Of a stretch of DNA of 64,000 nt, positions 6,036 through 14,736 are shown in pieces. The stretch is from Nocardioidaceae bacterium (GTDB lineage: Bacteria > Actinomycetota > Actinomycetes > Propionibacteriales > Nocardioidaceae): the NCBI GenBank assembly GCA_030447585.1, contig JAUJOO010000001.1:154213-218212 (forward strand), given 5' to 3'. The notes below the pieces were generated by a model that was given only the letters and a program-made list of their open reading frames with translations, was not told where the DNA came from and made no database searches. How positions within the stretch are numbered: position 1 is the stretch's first letter; every line of letters begins with the position of its first letter. A program made the translations under genes and the position numbers.

Positions 6036-8609
6036 GTGAGCAGCACGCAACCACCACCGTCGTACGACGCGGGTCAAAGGACGGCGAGCGCGGGAGCCCC
6101 CGGCTCCAGCTCGCCGCCAGGGAGGCCGGTGGCTCGGCCGCCTGGACAGCCGGGCAGTGGCCGGCGCGGGAACCTCAGGGCGCGCGACCTCAACGGCTGG
6201 TCGAGGGCGCGCCACATAGGGAAGAAGACCGCCAAGTGGGGCGCGATCGTCGGACTTGTCGGTGCCTTCGTGCTGGCGGTCGCGGTGTACGTGACGTACA
6301 AGATGATCGACATCCCCGATCCCAACGAGGACTTCCAGGCCCAGACCACGACCGTCTTCTTCTCCGACGGCAAGCACGTCATCGGGACCTTTGCACTGCA
6401 GAACCGCGAGAGCATCCCCTTGGAGGAGGTGCCGGAGTCGCTCAAGAGCGCGGTCATCTCTGCTGAGGACCGCTCGTTCGAGACGAATTCCGGCCTCGAC
6501 CCCAAGGGCATCGTTCGTGCGGCCTGGAGCAACCTGCAGTCAGACACCGGCACCCAGGGCGCTTCCACCATCACGCAGCAGTACGTCAAGGTGCTCTACC
6601 TGTCGCAGGAGCGCACCTATCAACGAAAGATCAAGGAGGCGTTCCTCGCCGTCAAGGTGCAGAACAGTCTGAGCAAGGACGAGATCCTTGAGGGCTACCT
6701 CAACACGATCTACTTCGGTCGCGGTGCCTATGGTGTGCAGGCGGCGTCGAAGGCCTACTTCGACAAGCCCGCCAAGGACCTCACGGTCCCGGAGAGCGCC
6801 GTCCTGGCGTCCGTGCTCAACTCTCCCGGCACGTTGGACCCCGCCGTTTCGAAGGCGAATCGCAAGCCCCTGTTCGACCGCTACAAGTACGTCCTGGACG
6901 GGATGGCTGAGGTCGGGGCGATCGACGCCGAAACGGCGCTGAAGTACGAGCGGCGACTGCCCCGGTTCCCCGAGATCGACACGGTCAACAAGTACGGCGG
7001 ACAGCGTGGCTATCTGCTGACCCTCGTCCAGTCCAAGCTGATCGGGCTCGAGTTCAGCCAGGACGAGATCAACGGCGGAGGCCTCAAGGTCGTCACAACC
7101 CTCGACTGGCAGGACCATCTGGCCGCGATCAAGGCAGTGAGAGACGTCCGGCCTCCCAACAAGCCGGAGCTCCACATCGCCCTCGCCTCGATCGAGCCGG
7201 GCACCGGCGCCTTGCGGGCCATGATCGGTGGTCGCAACTTCACCGGGCCGGGCCCACAGGACCAGATCAACTTTGCCACCAGCGGTGGCCAGGCGGGTTC
7301 GACGTTCAAACCGTTCGCGCTGGCTGCTGCCCTCAAGGACGGCTTCAGGCTTAACGACAAATTGGACGGCGACTCGCCGTACTTCTTCCCCGACGGCTCG
7401 AAGGTGGAGAACGAGGGCGAAAGCAGCGGCGCCGCGAATGGGTTCTCCTACGGCACCGTCAGCCTCGTCAAAGCCACCGCCGAGTCCATCAACACCGCGT
7501 ACATGGACCTCACAGCGCAGATGGAGGACGGTCCCGAGAAGATCGTAGACGCTGCCGTTGCGGCAGGGATCCCTCGCAGCTCAGGTGACCTGGAGGCATA
7601 CTCGCGGGTCGCGCTCGGCAGTGCCAAGATCGCGCCGGTCGAGATGGCGGAGGCCTACGCCACGTTCGCGGCCGACGGGAAGCAGGCAGACTGGTACATG
7701 ATCGAGGAGGTCAGTGACTCGGGCGGCCTTCGCTACGAGCACCGTGACGAGCCGAACCAAGCGTTCAGCTTCCCCATCGCAAGCAACGTCTCCTATGCGC
7801 TTCAGCAGGTGGTCAAGACGGGCACCGGGCAGAACGCGTTGGCGCTCGGCCGCCCTGCAGCCGGCAAGACCGGCACCGCCACCAACGACAAGGGAGACGT
7901 CTCCTCGTCTTGGTTCGTCGGGTATACCCCCCAGCTCTCGACATCGGTGATGTTCGTGCGGGGGAAGGGCTACGAGGCGTTGAACGGCTACCTCGACACC
8001 TTCTACGGTGCCAACTACCCCACGCAGACGTGGACGGCGTACATGAAGCTAGCGCTCAGCGGAGAGCCGATCATGCCGTTCCCCGAGCCCGGCCAGCTGC
8101 CGAACGCCACTCCCACGTCCTCGGCGCCGCCGTTGATCACGTTCGCTCCGCCGCCGTCGACCACGGCTGCTCCGCCGCCGTCGACCACGTTCGCTCCGCC
8201 GCCGTCGACCACGGCTGCTCCGCCGCCGTCGACCACGTTCGCTCCGCCGCCGTCGACCACGGCTGCTCCGCCGCCGCCGACCACGGCTGCTCCGCCATCG
8301 ACAAGTAGACCGCCACCCGTCACCAGCCGTCTCCCGGTGGTCTGCCAGACGGGCACGACCCCGCCACCATCTTCGTCACCGCCGCCACCTTCGTCGTCGC
8401 CGCCACCTTCGTCGTCGCCGCCATCTTCGTCGTCGCCGCCACCTTCGTCGTCGCCGCCACCTTCGTCGTCGCCGCCACCTTCGTCGTCGCCGCCACCTTC
8501 GTCGTCGTCGCCGCCACCTTCGTCGTCGCCGCCACCGTCGTCGTCGCCCCCTCCCTCGCCCACGGCGACGACTACGACTTCCCGGGGCAACACCCCCACT
8601 CCCCCGTGA
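6036..8609 (+). CDS. Bifunctional class A penicillin-binding protein (transglycosylase/transpeptidase)
   Basis: About 857 aa from GTG 6036, chosen for the GGAGGTG Shine-Dalgarno at 6024; the track start at 5601 runs through the DUF5318 gene and is wrong. Layout: Pro/Ser/Arg-rich cytoplasmic head, one membrane anchor near residues 67-90, GT51 transglycosylase (AEDRSFETNSGLD with catalytic Glu, then GASTITQQYVK), and a transpeptidase domain with the catalytic S-x-x-K in AGSTFKPF (about 421), S-x-N in ESINTAY and KTG in AGKTGTATND (about 610). The enzyme polymerises and cross-links peptidoglycan outside the membrane. The last 170 residues are low-complexity PPPSTTAA/PPPSTTFA repeats followed by PPPSSS repeats, an extreme version of the disordered tails of actinobacterial PBPs. 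Confidence 0.95.
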   Translation: MSSTQPPPSYDAGQRTASAGAPGSSSPPGRPVARPPGQPGSGRRGNLRARDLNGWSRARHIGKKTAKWGAIVGLVGAFVLAVAVYVTYKMIDIPDPNEDFQAQTTTVFFSDGKHVIGTFALQNRESIPLEEVPESLKSAVISAEDRSFETNSGLDPKGIVRAAWSNLQSDTGTQGASTITQQYVKVLYLSQERTYQRKIKEAFLAVKVQNSLSKDEILEGYLNTIYFGRGAYGVQAASKAYFDKPAKDLTVPESAVLASVLNSPGTLDPAVSKANRKPLFDRYKYVLDGMAEVGAIDAETALKYERRLPRFPEIDTVNKYGGQRGYLLTLVQSKLIGLEFSQDEINGGGLKVVTTLDWQDHLAAIKAVRDVRPPNKPELHIALASIEPGTGALRAMIGGRNFTGPGPQDQINFATSGGQAGSTFKPFALAAALKDGFRLNDKLDGDSPYFFPDGSKVENEGESSGAANGFSYGTVSLVKATAESINTAYMDLTAQMEDGPEKIVDAAVAAGIPRSSGDLEAYSRVALGSAKIAPVEMAEAYATFAADGKQADWYMIEEVSDSGGLRYEHRDEPNQAFSFPIASNVSYALQQVVKTGTGQNALALGRPAAGKTGTATNDKGDVSSSWFVGYTPQLSTSVMFVRGKGYEALNGYLDTFYGANYPTQTWTAYMKLALSGEPIMPFPEPGQLPNATPTSSAPPLITFAPPPSTTAAPPPSTTFAPPPSTTAAPPPSTTFAPPPSTTAAPPPPTTAAPPSTSRPPPVTSRLPVVCQTGTTPPPSSSPPPPSSSPPPSSSPPSSSSPPPSSSPPPSSSPPPSSSPPPSSSSPPPSSSPPPSSSPPPSPTATTTTSRGNTPTPP
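8150..8576 (+). repeat. Coding Pro/Ser/Thr repeats in the PBP tail
   Basis: First a 24-nt unit (PPPSTTAA alternating with PPPSTTFA, giving a 48-nt higher-order period) over about 8150-8300. After a short unique spacer containing a single Cys (VVCQTG), a 15-18-nt unit encoding PPPSSS repeats runs to about 8560. Such tracts are prone to slippage and to misassembly, so copy number should be treated as approximate. Confidence 0.9.
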
Positions 8610-8660
8610 CGTGTGGGCGTGGACCGACACGTCCGTAGCCGCGAGAGCTGAAGAGGACCG

Positions 8661-10235
8661 GTGCGCTCCGACCTGAGCAGGACGCAAGGCAATGTCGTGG
8701 CGCCGTCGCGGTCAGATCCGCTTGTGCGATCAGCATCCTCATGGGCTGGAGGTCCGCTCGGTCGACTGGCGTTGACGGGTCATTCCTGGTGGACACCGCT
8801 CAGGGTGATCATCGTGATGGCGACCGTGACGTTCGGACTGGGCGTCGTGCAGAAGAGCCCCTGCGTGGTGGGCGACTGGTCCAAGGCTGCCCCCACTGCC
8901 GTTCAGCCACATGTGCTACTCAGACATTGCCTACTTGTACACGGGGCGTGGCCTCGCCGAAGGTGTCATCCCGTACCAGCCCGTCAAGTCGCTGCCGGCG
9001 GAGAAGCGACCCCTCACCTCCGACCAGGAGCACCAGTTCTCCATCGAGTATCCCGTGCTCACCGGCGCCTGGATGGGGATGACCGGTCTCATCACCCACG
9101 GCATCGGGAAGTCCCCCGATATGTCCGAGGTCTCGCACGACGCCGTGGGGTCGGACAAGCGGGTGCAGTATGACGGCACGTTGTTCTGGGCCGTGAATGC
9201 GGTCGGTTTCTTCGTCGTTCTCCTGATCGCGCTCTCGTTTCTCGTCTACGCGCAGCGGCGTCGACCCTGGGACGCCGCGCTTGTCGCCGCCTCGCCGGCA
9301 CTGGCTCTTACCGGGATGATCAACTGGGACCTGCTGGTGGTTGGGTGTGTGGCTGGATTTGTCTGGGCCTGGTCGACACGAAGACCGGTCTGGGCAGGGA
9401 TCTTCATCGGGCTCGGCACAGCGACCAAGTTGTTCCCGCTGTTCTTCCTCGGACCGTTGCTGGTGCTGTGCCTGCGGCAGCGCAAGTTCGACATCTGGTT
9501 GGCCACCGCGGCGGCTGCCTTGGGTAGCTGGCTGGTCGTCAACCTTCCGGTGTTCTACTGGTCACCAGACGAGTACCTGTGGTTCTGGCGGTTCAACGCG
9601 CAGCGTGGCCCGGACCTGGGTTCGCTGTGGTTGGTCGCTTCCGACTACGGTCATCCCGTCTCGGCCGAGACATTGAACAAGGCCAGTCTCGTCATCTTCG
9701 CTCTCGCCTGCGTAGCGATTGGGCTGCTCGGACTTTTCGCTCGGCGCCGCCCGAGGCTCGTGCAGCTGTTGTTCCTGGTAGTGGCTTCGTTCCTGCTCGT
9801 CAACAAGGTGTACTCACCGCAGTACGTGTTGTGGCTGCTGCCGCTGGCCGCGCTGGCGCGCCCCGGTGGCGTGACATGTTGATCTGGCAGGCATGCGAGA
9901 TCTTCTACTTCTTCGCTGTCTGGATGCACCTGGCGAACTTCTTCGTCACCGCCGGCGACCCCGACTGGGTGTACGCGCTGGCGATCGTCGTACGTGTGAT
10001 GGGACAGCTGTACCTGATGGCCATGGTCGTCCGCGACATCCTGCGACCTTGGCACGACCCGGTACGCCAAGACGGCCTGTCCGACGATCCGCTCGGGGGA
10101 GTCCTGGACGAGGGTGTCGACGCCGAGTCCGGCGTCGACGACGAAGGCGACTCGGCATCGGGCGTGGATGAGCGCAGAGCCGCGGTGGACGCCGAATCTC
10201 AGGACTTGGAGGGTGACCCGCTGTACGCCTCCTGA
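8661..10235 (+). pseudogene. GT87-type (DUF2029) polyprenol-phosphate glycosyltransferase, two frameshifts
   Basis: Three successive frames together encode one GT-C membrane protein of about 524 aa. Frame 1 from GTG 8661 includes the first helix and the segment VVQKSPCVVGDWSK. Frame 2 (8911-9882) starts after a shift near 8900 and holds HMCYSDIAYLYTGRGLAEGVIPY, the family signature, plus repeated hydrophobic helices and PALALTGMINWDLL. Frame 3 begins after a C-run at 9861-9864 and holds RWRDMLIWQACEIFYFFAVWMHLANFF and an acidic tail to 10235. The family uses polyprenyl-phosphate mannose-type donors for lipoglycan or wall polysaccharide assembly. Adding one C at the second site restores the frame exactly, so an error in the consensus is plausible. 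Confidence 0.8.
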
Positions 10236-10271
10236 GCAGAAACACGAGCGCAACGAGGTATCGGCCCCGAT

Positions 10272-10302
10272 CAGGTCATCAAACCCCCGCGTTGATGACC
10301 TG
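10272..10302. terminator. Hairpin between convergent genes
   Basis: CAGGTCATCAA, a 9-nt loop, TTGATGACCTG: a perfect 11-bp stem between the GT87 stop (10235) and the tail of the minus-strand racemase gene. No clear T-run follows on either strand, so termination activity is only suggested by position and stem strength. Confidence 0.5.
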
Positions 10303-10400
10303 CCGAAGCCGATCCGAGTTCCCCGCGCCACGAGTGTGGCACATCTTGCATAGAGAGTCCATGCATGAAAGAAGTGGAACGTGCAACTGTCGGCCACTGC

Positions 10401-10684
10401 CGGCTGGGAGGAAGATCATCGAGGCTTGCAGGTGGCTGACGGTCAGCTGACCGAGACGTGGTCGAAGGTCGTTGTCGTAAAACGCACCTGGACGGCGATC
10501 TCCTCGCCGATGCGGGGGACCGCAGTGCCGGCTGGGAGGAAGATCATCGAGGCTTGCAGGTGGCTGACGGTCAGCTGACCGAGACGTGGTCGAAGGTCGT
10601 TGTCGTAAAACGCACCTGGACGGCGATCTCCTCGCCGATGCGGGGGACCGCAGTGCCGGCTGGGAGGAAGATCATCGAGGCTTG
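10401..10684. repeat. 128-bp tandem duplication at the 3' end of the racemase gene
   Basis: Identical units begin at 10401, 10529 and 10657 (period 128 bp). Two are complete and the third matches for about 28 bp, up to the point where unique coding sequence takes over. The unit holds the last codons and stop of the minus-strand racemase gene, so the distal copy is a spare non-coding gene end. 128 is not a multiple of 3, and the native stop is in the proximal unit, so the protein is unaffected. Confidence 0.93.
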
Positions 10685-11590
10685 CATGTGTGGCGGTTCG
10701 ACGAACCAGCGCTGCCTGCCGGCCACGACGAACGGTGACAGCGCCCTGCCGGCGGCGTCGAGACCGCCCTTCGCGATGGCCACGGCACGCTGCCGTGCGG
10801 TGGCGGCGGAAGTGGGGGCCTCCAGGGCGATGCCGTGCGCAGTCCCCCCGGACACGATCAGGACTGTGCCGGCCCGCAGGACCGTGCGCTGTCGGTAGCC
10901 CAGCCTGTCCCCGCGCCGGACCGAGTGGGCGTCGAGAACAGTGGTGCGTGCCTCCAAGCACGCTCTGTCACCCAGCCAGAGGGCCGTGCCGATGCGAGGG
11001 CGGAGCTCGACGCCGCGGTGCTGCTGCCGAAGGGTCGTGAGCTCTGCGCCAGTCAGGTGCGAGATGAACCAACGGCGAGACGCGGGAGCTGCCCCGAGCC
11101 AACGCTCGACCTCGTGGACATGACCGGTGCCGAGCGGGAGGTGCAGCGCGTGCCCTTCCACGCGCACGCCTGGTGGTGTGGCCGGCAGCCGCCGCATCGC
11201 TTCCGCGGTGAAGCCGTGGCGACGCATCGACGTCAGCCCCTCCAGCACGACCCGCGGTCGGGCGCCGCGCTCAGCCAGCGCCGCGAGATCGTTCTCACGT
11301 CCGACCGTGTGGATGATCCGTGTGTCGTACGAGATGTCGCCGAGGAACGGCCGCCACGGCTCCATCACCAAGATGTCACCGGAGAACCGCTTCCGGACGG
11401 TCTCCGCCTCGCGGTACGTTCCGATAGCGAGGGTGTCCGCTCCCAGCCACTCGGCGCGGCGAGCCAACCGCGGCACCCCGAACCCGTATCCGTTGCCCTT
11501 GGCGACCGGCACGATGCCGGGGTGGGCGGCCGCCGTTGTCGTGAGGTGTAGACGCCAGCGGGGTCCGTCGACATACAAGGTGAGCGGCAT
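10571..11590 (-). CDS. Alanine racemase-like PLP enzyme
   Basis: A 339-aa fold-type III PLP protein. The PLP-binding lysine lies in VPVAKGNGYGFG (canonical VKANAYGHG) near residue 29, and the C-terminal-domain tyrosine expected as the second base is probably that of RRGDRLGYRQ. Alanine racemases interconvert L- and D-alanine for peptidoglycan. It is shorter than canonical Alr (about 370-380 aa) and diverged at the lysine motif, so a related amino-acid racemase is possible. It is followed upstream, 12 bp away, by a FemX-like peptidoglycan ligase on the same strand, which supports a wall precursor role. The last 37 codons fall inside a 128-bp tandem repeat. Confidence 0.8.
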   Translation of the reverse strand: MPLTLYVDGPRWRLHLTTTAAAHPGIVPVAKGNGYGFGVPRLARRAEWLGADTLAIGTYREAETVRKRFSGDILVMEPWRPFLGDISYDTRIIHTVGRENDLAALAERGARPRVVLEGLTSMRRHGFTAEAMRRLPATPPGVRVEGHALHLPLGTGHVHEVERWLGAAPASRRWFISHLTGAELTTLRQQHRGVELRPRIGTALWLGDRACLEARTTVLDAHSVRRGDRLGYRQRTVLRAGTVLIVSGGTAHGIALEAPTSAATARQRAVAIAKGGLDAAGRALSPFVVAGRQRWFVEPPHMQASMIFLPAGTAVPRIGEEIAVQVRFTTTTFDHVSVS

Positions 11591-11602
11591 TTGCGTCCTG
11601 CC

Positions 11603-12718
11603 TCAACTCTGGCGGTGGCTCATGTAGAGGTCGAAGGCCTTGTAGATGAGGCGGTTCAGCGGCAGGTCCCACTCACCGACGTACTCGACGGCCTCACCAC
11701 CGGTCCCGACCTTGAACTGGATGAGACCGATGTGGGGGTCTTGGGAGTCGATGGTGTCAGTGATGCCGCGCAGGTCGTAGACGGCCGCTCCGGCACCGAT
11801 GGCGTCACGGATCATCTGCCACTGGATGGCGTTCGAGCCGCGAACGTCGCGCTTCGCGGTGGAGGACGCGCCGTAGGAGTACCACGCGTGACCGCCGACG
11901 CGGATCCAGATCGTCGACGCCACGAGGTCCCCCTGGTGGTGGGCAAGGTAGAGCCGGAGGCGGTCTTGGTCCTCGCTGCGCAGCGCGTCGTACATGGCCT
12001 GGAAGTACGTCAGGGGTCGGGGGGTGAAGTGGTCTCGGAGCGCAGTCTCGGCGTAGAGGGTGTGGAAGGCCGGAAGGTCGCTCGACGCTCCCTGGCTGAC
12101 CTCGACTCCGGCTTTGGCCGCCTTCTTGATGTTTCGGCGCCACTGCTGGTTCATTCCCTTGAGGATGTCGTCCTCGCTGCGCCCCTCGATGGGCACCTGG
12201 AAGACGTACTGCGGTTGCCCGGCCGAGAAGCCGTTCTCAGCCGACACCGGCCGCCAGCCCTGACTGCGAAGTACGTCCTGCACACCCTCACCGAGGTCGT
12301 GTCGGCGGTCGGGTGGGACATCTGAGAGGCGTCGGTGGACGCCTTCCGCGATTGCCTTCTTGACCGTCTCGGCGTCCCAGGACCGGTTCCGCACGGGCGG
12401 ACCCATCCGGACGGCGAACGCCCCCTGTGCTTTCAGATACGAGGCCATGGACGCCAACAGGGACTCCAGGCCTGCCGCGCCCCAGTCGATGACGGGACCT
12501 TCCGGGAGGTAGGCAAGCGACTTCTTCGCCCTGGGCAGCTGCCGGTACAAGACCAGCGCCACACCGCAAAGACTGCCGTCGCAGAACCATCCGATGGACT
12601 CGGGCCGCCAGTCGCTCTTGACCTGCCCCCACGCCGGCGTCTGCAGGAAGCTTGCCCCCGGTTGGCGTCGAAGGAACGACAGATGTTCGGGTGCACCGAT
12701 ACTGCGTACGTCGATCAT
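11603..12718 (-). CDS. FemX/FemAB-like peptidoglycan bridge aminoacyltransferase
   Basis: About 371 aa from ATG 12718; the longer track ORF begins inside the neighbouring nfo gene and is discarded. Two GNAT-like subdomains are visible, with LQTPAWGQVKSDW near the N-terminus, the FemAB hallmark NQQWRRNIKKAAKAGVEV in the middle and DLRGITDTIDSQDPHIGLIQFKVGTGGEAVEYVGEWDLP near the C-terminus. FemX-type enzymes use aminoacyl-tRNA to add the first bridge residue to lipid II in the cytoplasm. Adjacent to the racemase-like gene and likely co-transcribed. No coiled-coil insertion, as expected for the actinobacterial form. Confidence 0.88.
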   Translation of the reverse strand: MIDVRSIGAPEHLSFLRRQPGASFLQTPAWGQVKSDWRPESIGWFCDGSLCGVALVLYRQLPRAKKSLAYLPEGPVIDWGAAGLESLLASMASYLKAQGAFAVRMGPPVRNRSWDAETVKKAIAEGVHRRLSDVPPDRRHDLGEGVQDVLRSQGWRPVSAENGFSAGQPQYVFQVPIEGRSEDDILKGMNQQWRRNIKKAAKAGVEVSQGASSDLPAFHTLYAETALRDHFTPRPLTYFQAMYDALRSEDQDRLRLYLAHHQGDLVASTIWIRVGGHAWYSYGASSTAKRDVRGSNAIQWQMIRDAIGAGAAVYDLRGITDTIDSQDPHIGLIQFKVGTGGEAVEYVGEWDLPLNRLIYKAFDLYMSHRQS

Positions 12719-12812
12719 CGTCACGCCCCGCAACCTACCCGACCAGGCGTACGGCGTTCGGTGGTCTGCCACCGGGCCGGTTCGGGCGCCGCTCGGCCGC
12801 GGGAGGCAGGGG

Positions 12813-13613
12813 TCAGGTGGCCCGGTCGCGTAACCAGGCGATGTCGGCGCGCTGGCCGTCGGCGCCTCCGGGCGTCTCACACACCACCGGGGCGCCTGCC
12901 GCCCGGACGACGTCGACGAGGTCATCCGCAGCGATGCTGCCGTTACCGAGGTTCGCGTGCCGGTCGGCGCCGGAGCCGAAGGTGTCGCGCGAGTCGTTGG
13001 CGTGCACCAGATCGATCCGCCCGGTGACGGCCTTCACCTTGTCGACGATGTCGGCGAGCTCCTCACCGCCGGCGTGGGCATGGCAGGTGTCGAGGCAGAA
13101 CCCGACCGCGTCGCCGCCAGGCGCAGAGCCGACCGCATCCCACATCCGCGCTATCCGCTCGAGCCGCCGGGCCATGGCGTTGTCGCCGCCCGCGGTGTTC
13201 TCGATCAGCAGCGGCACGGCAAGGTCGAGCCGTTCGATGCACTTGCGCCAGTTGTCGAACCCGACGGCCGGATCATCTGTCTTGGCCACGTGGCCGCCGT
13301 GGACGATGACTGCCTTCGCACCGATCTCGGCCGCCGCGGTCACGGTCTGCTGCAGCAGTTTGCGTGACGGGATACGGATCCGGTTGTTGGTCGTCGCGAC
13401 GTTGAGCACGTAGGGGGCGTGGACGTACAGGTCGACACCGGCAGCATCGGCTGCGGCGCGCAACGCCGGTGCCCCGCCGTCGTACGCCACGACCGGACCC
13501 TTCCAGCCTTGCGGATCGCCTAGGAAGAACTGGGACAGTGACGCCTTGCGGGCCAGAGCTTCGGCGATCGGGTCGGCCTGGTCGACGTGGCCTCCGATGT
13601 GCAGCTCGCTCAT
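12813..13613 (-). CDS. nfo: Deoxyribonuclease IV (AP endonuclease)
   Basis: A 266-aa TIM-barrel AP endonuclease that nicks abasic sites in base excision repair. ATG at 13613 gives [21 protein letters not shown]; the longer track frame has no support. Metal ligands are recognisable in [28 protein letters not shown] (Glu), [13 protein letters not shown] (Asp/His), [24 protein letters not shown] (His-Asp-His) and VCETPG (Glu), in the standard order for the trinuclear zinc site. Length agrees with the shorter actinobacterial Nfo (250-280 aa). Confidence 0.95.
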   Translation of the reverse strand: MSELHIGGHVDQADPIAEALARKASLSQFFLGDPQGWKGPVVAYDGGAPALRAAADAAGVDLYVHAPYVLNVATTNNRIRIPSRKLLQQTVTAAAEIGAKAVIVHGGHVAKTDDPAVGFDNWRKCIERLDLAVPLLIENTAGGDNAMARRLERIARMWDAVGSAPGGDAVGFCLDTCHAHAGGEELADIVDKVKAVTGRIDLVHANDSRDTFGSGADRHANLGNGSIAADDLVDVVRAAGAPVVCETPGGADGQRADIAWLRDRAT

Positions 13614-13930
13614 CAACCCACTGTAGAGCGGGCGTCCGACACTGATGGGCCCCGTGCAAGGTCTCTGCTGCGGGGAGGTCGGCCGCTGCGGCCCGTCTGC
13701 TCGGAGACGCACTGGTGGGCGGCGCCGGTCGCTGAGGCGACATGCCTGATTCGCGCCAACTGAGCCGGTTCATCCGCGGCAGTACTCGTCATACCAGGGG
13801 ATCGAGCTCGCAATCAGGGGACCACGTCAGGGGAAACCCGATCGCGTGAAGGCCTCCATCTTGAGTACCTTGAGGGGTGGTCGATCGGGGCCACCGATCG
13901 CCGTCGTCCACACGTGTTCTCGAGGGGTCC
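13614..13930. other. Intergenic region between nfo and the ABC exporter
   Basis: About 317 bp between divergent genes. No open frame with recognisable content; presumably holds both promoters. I see no strong palindrome. Confidence 0.6.
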
Positions 13931-14731
13931 ATGTCTCACCCAACCGTTACTACTTCGCCCGGCGCCTACGCGACGAAGGACGTCGCCGCCCGAGTTGTCG
14001 GGCTTCGTAAGGTCTACGGCGAGGGGGACGCCGCGGTCACTGCGCTCGGCGGCGTGTCTATCGACTTTCTGGCCGGCGAGTTCACCGCGGTGATGGGCCC
14101 TTCGGGGTCCGGCAAGTCGACGCTGATGCACTGCATGGCAGCGCTTGACGAGGCGTCAGGCGGCGACGTGTTCCTCGGCGAGCAGCAGCTGGCGGGTCTC
14201 GGCGATACGCAGCTGACGTTACTGCGCCGAGACAAGATCGGCTTCGTCTTCCAGGCGTACAACCTCGTGCCGACGCTCACCGCTCGCGAGAACATCGAGC
14301 TGCCGCTGTCGATCGCCGGCCGCAAGCCCGACCCCGGATGGTTCGACCAGGTCGTCGACACGGTGGGGCTGCGTGACAGGCTGGAGCACCGTCCGAACGA
14401 GCTGTCGGGTGGTCAGCAACAGCGGGTCGCCTGTGCCCGTGCTCTGATGTCACGACCCGAGATCGTGTTCGCGGACGAGCCGACCGGCAACCTCGACTCG
14501 GCGTCAGGCGCAGAGGTGCTCGGCTTCTTGCGCCGCAGTGTCGACGAGCACAAGCAGACCATCGTGATCGTGACGCACGACCCGGTTGCCGCCGCCTACA
14601 CGGACCGCGTGGTGTTCCTCGCCGACGGTTTGGTGGTCGATGAGCTTCGAGAGCCCACCGCTGAGGCGGTGCTCGAGAAGATGAAGGTCCTCAGCCAGCA
14701 GGCGGTCGCCGGTACCGCTGCGGAGGCCTGA
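13931..14731 (+). CDS. ABC transporter ATP-binding protein (MacB/LolD type)
   Basis: About 266 aa from ATG 13931 (MSHPTVTTSPG). Walker A GPSGSGKST, Q-loop FVFQAYNLVPTLTARENI, signature LSGGQQQRVACARAL, Walker B IVFADEPTGNLDS and H-loop IVTHD are all intact. The AYNLVPTLTA segment is typical of MacB/LolD-class ATPases that drive FtsX-type permeases. The permease gene follows after 5 bp, so the two form one exporter or mechanotransmission unit. Substrate unknown; relatives export peptides or lipids. Confidence 0.95.
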   Translation: MSHPTVTTSPGAYATKDVAARVVGLRKVYGEGDAAVTALGGVSIDFLAGEFTAVMGPSGSGKSTLMHCMAALDEASGGDVFLGEQQLAGLGDTQLTLLRRDKIGFVFQAYNLVPTLTARENIELPLSIAGRKPDPGWFDQVVDTVGLRDRLEHRPNELSGGQQQRVACARALMSRPEIVFADEPTGNLDSASGAEVLGFLRRSVDEHKQTIVIVTHDPVAAAYTDRVVFLADGLVVDELREPTAEAVLEKMKVLSQQAVAGTAAEA

Positions 14732-14736
14732 GCCAG

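Noticed and set aside
8150-8576. Repeat array as a possible CRISPR
   Set aside because: Repeats are in-frame low-complexity codons without spacers, inside a PBP gene.
10401-10684. Repeats as CRISPR or integrated element
   Set aside because: Units are contiguous with no spacers; simple tandem duplication of a gene end.
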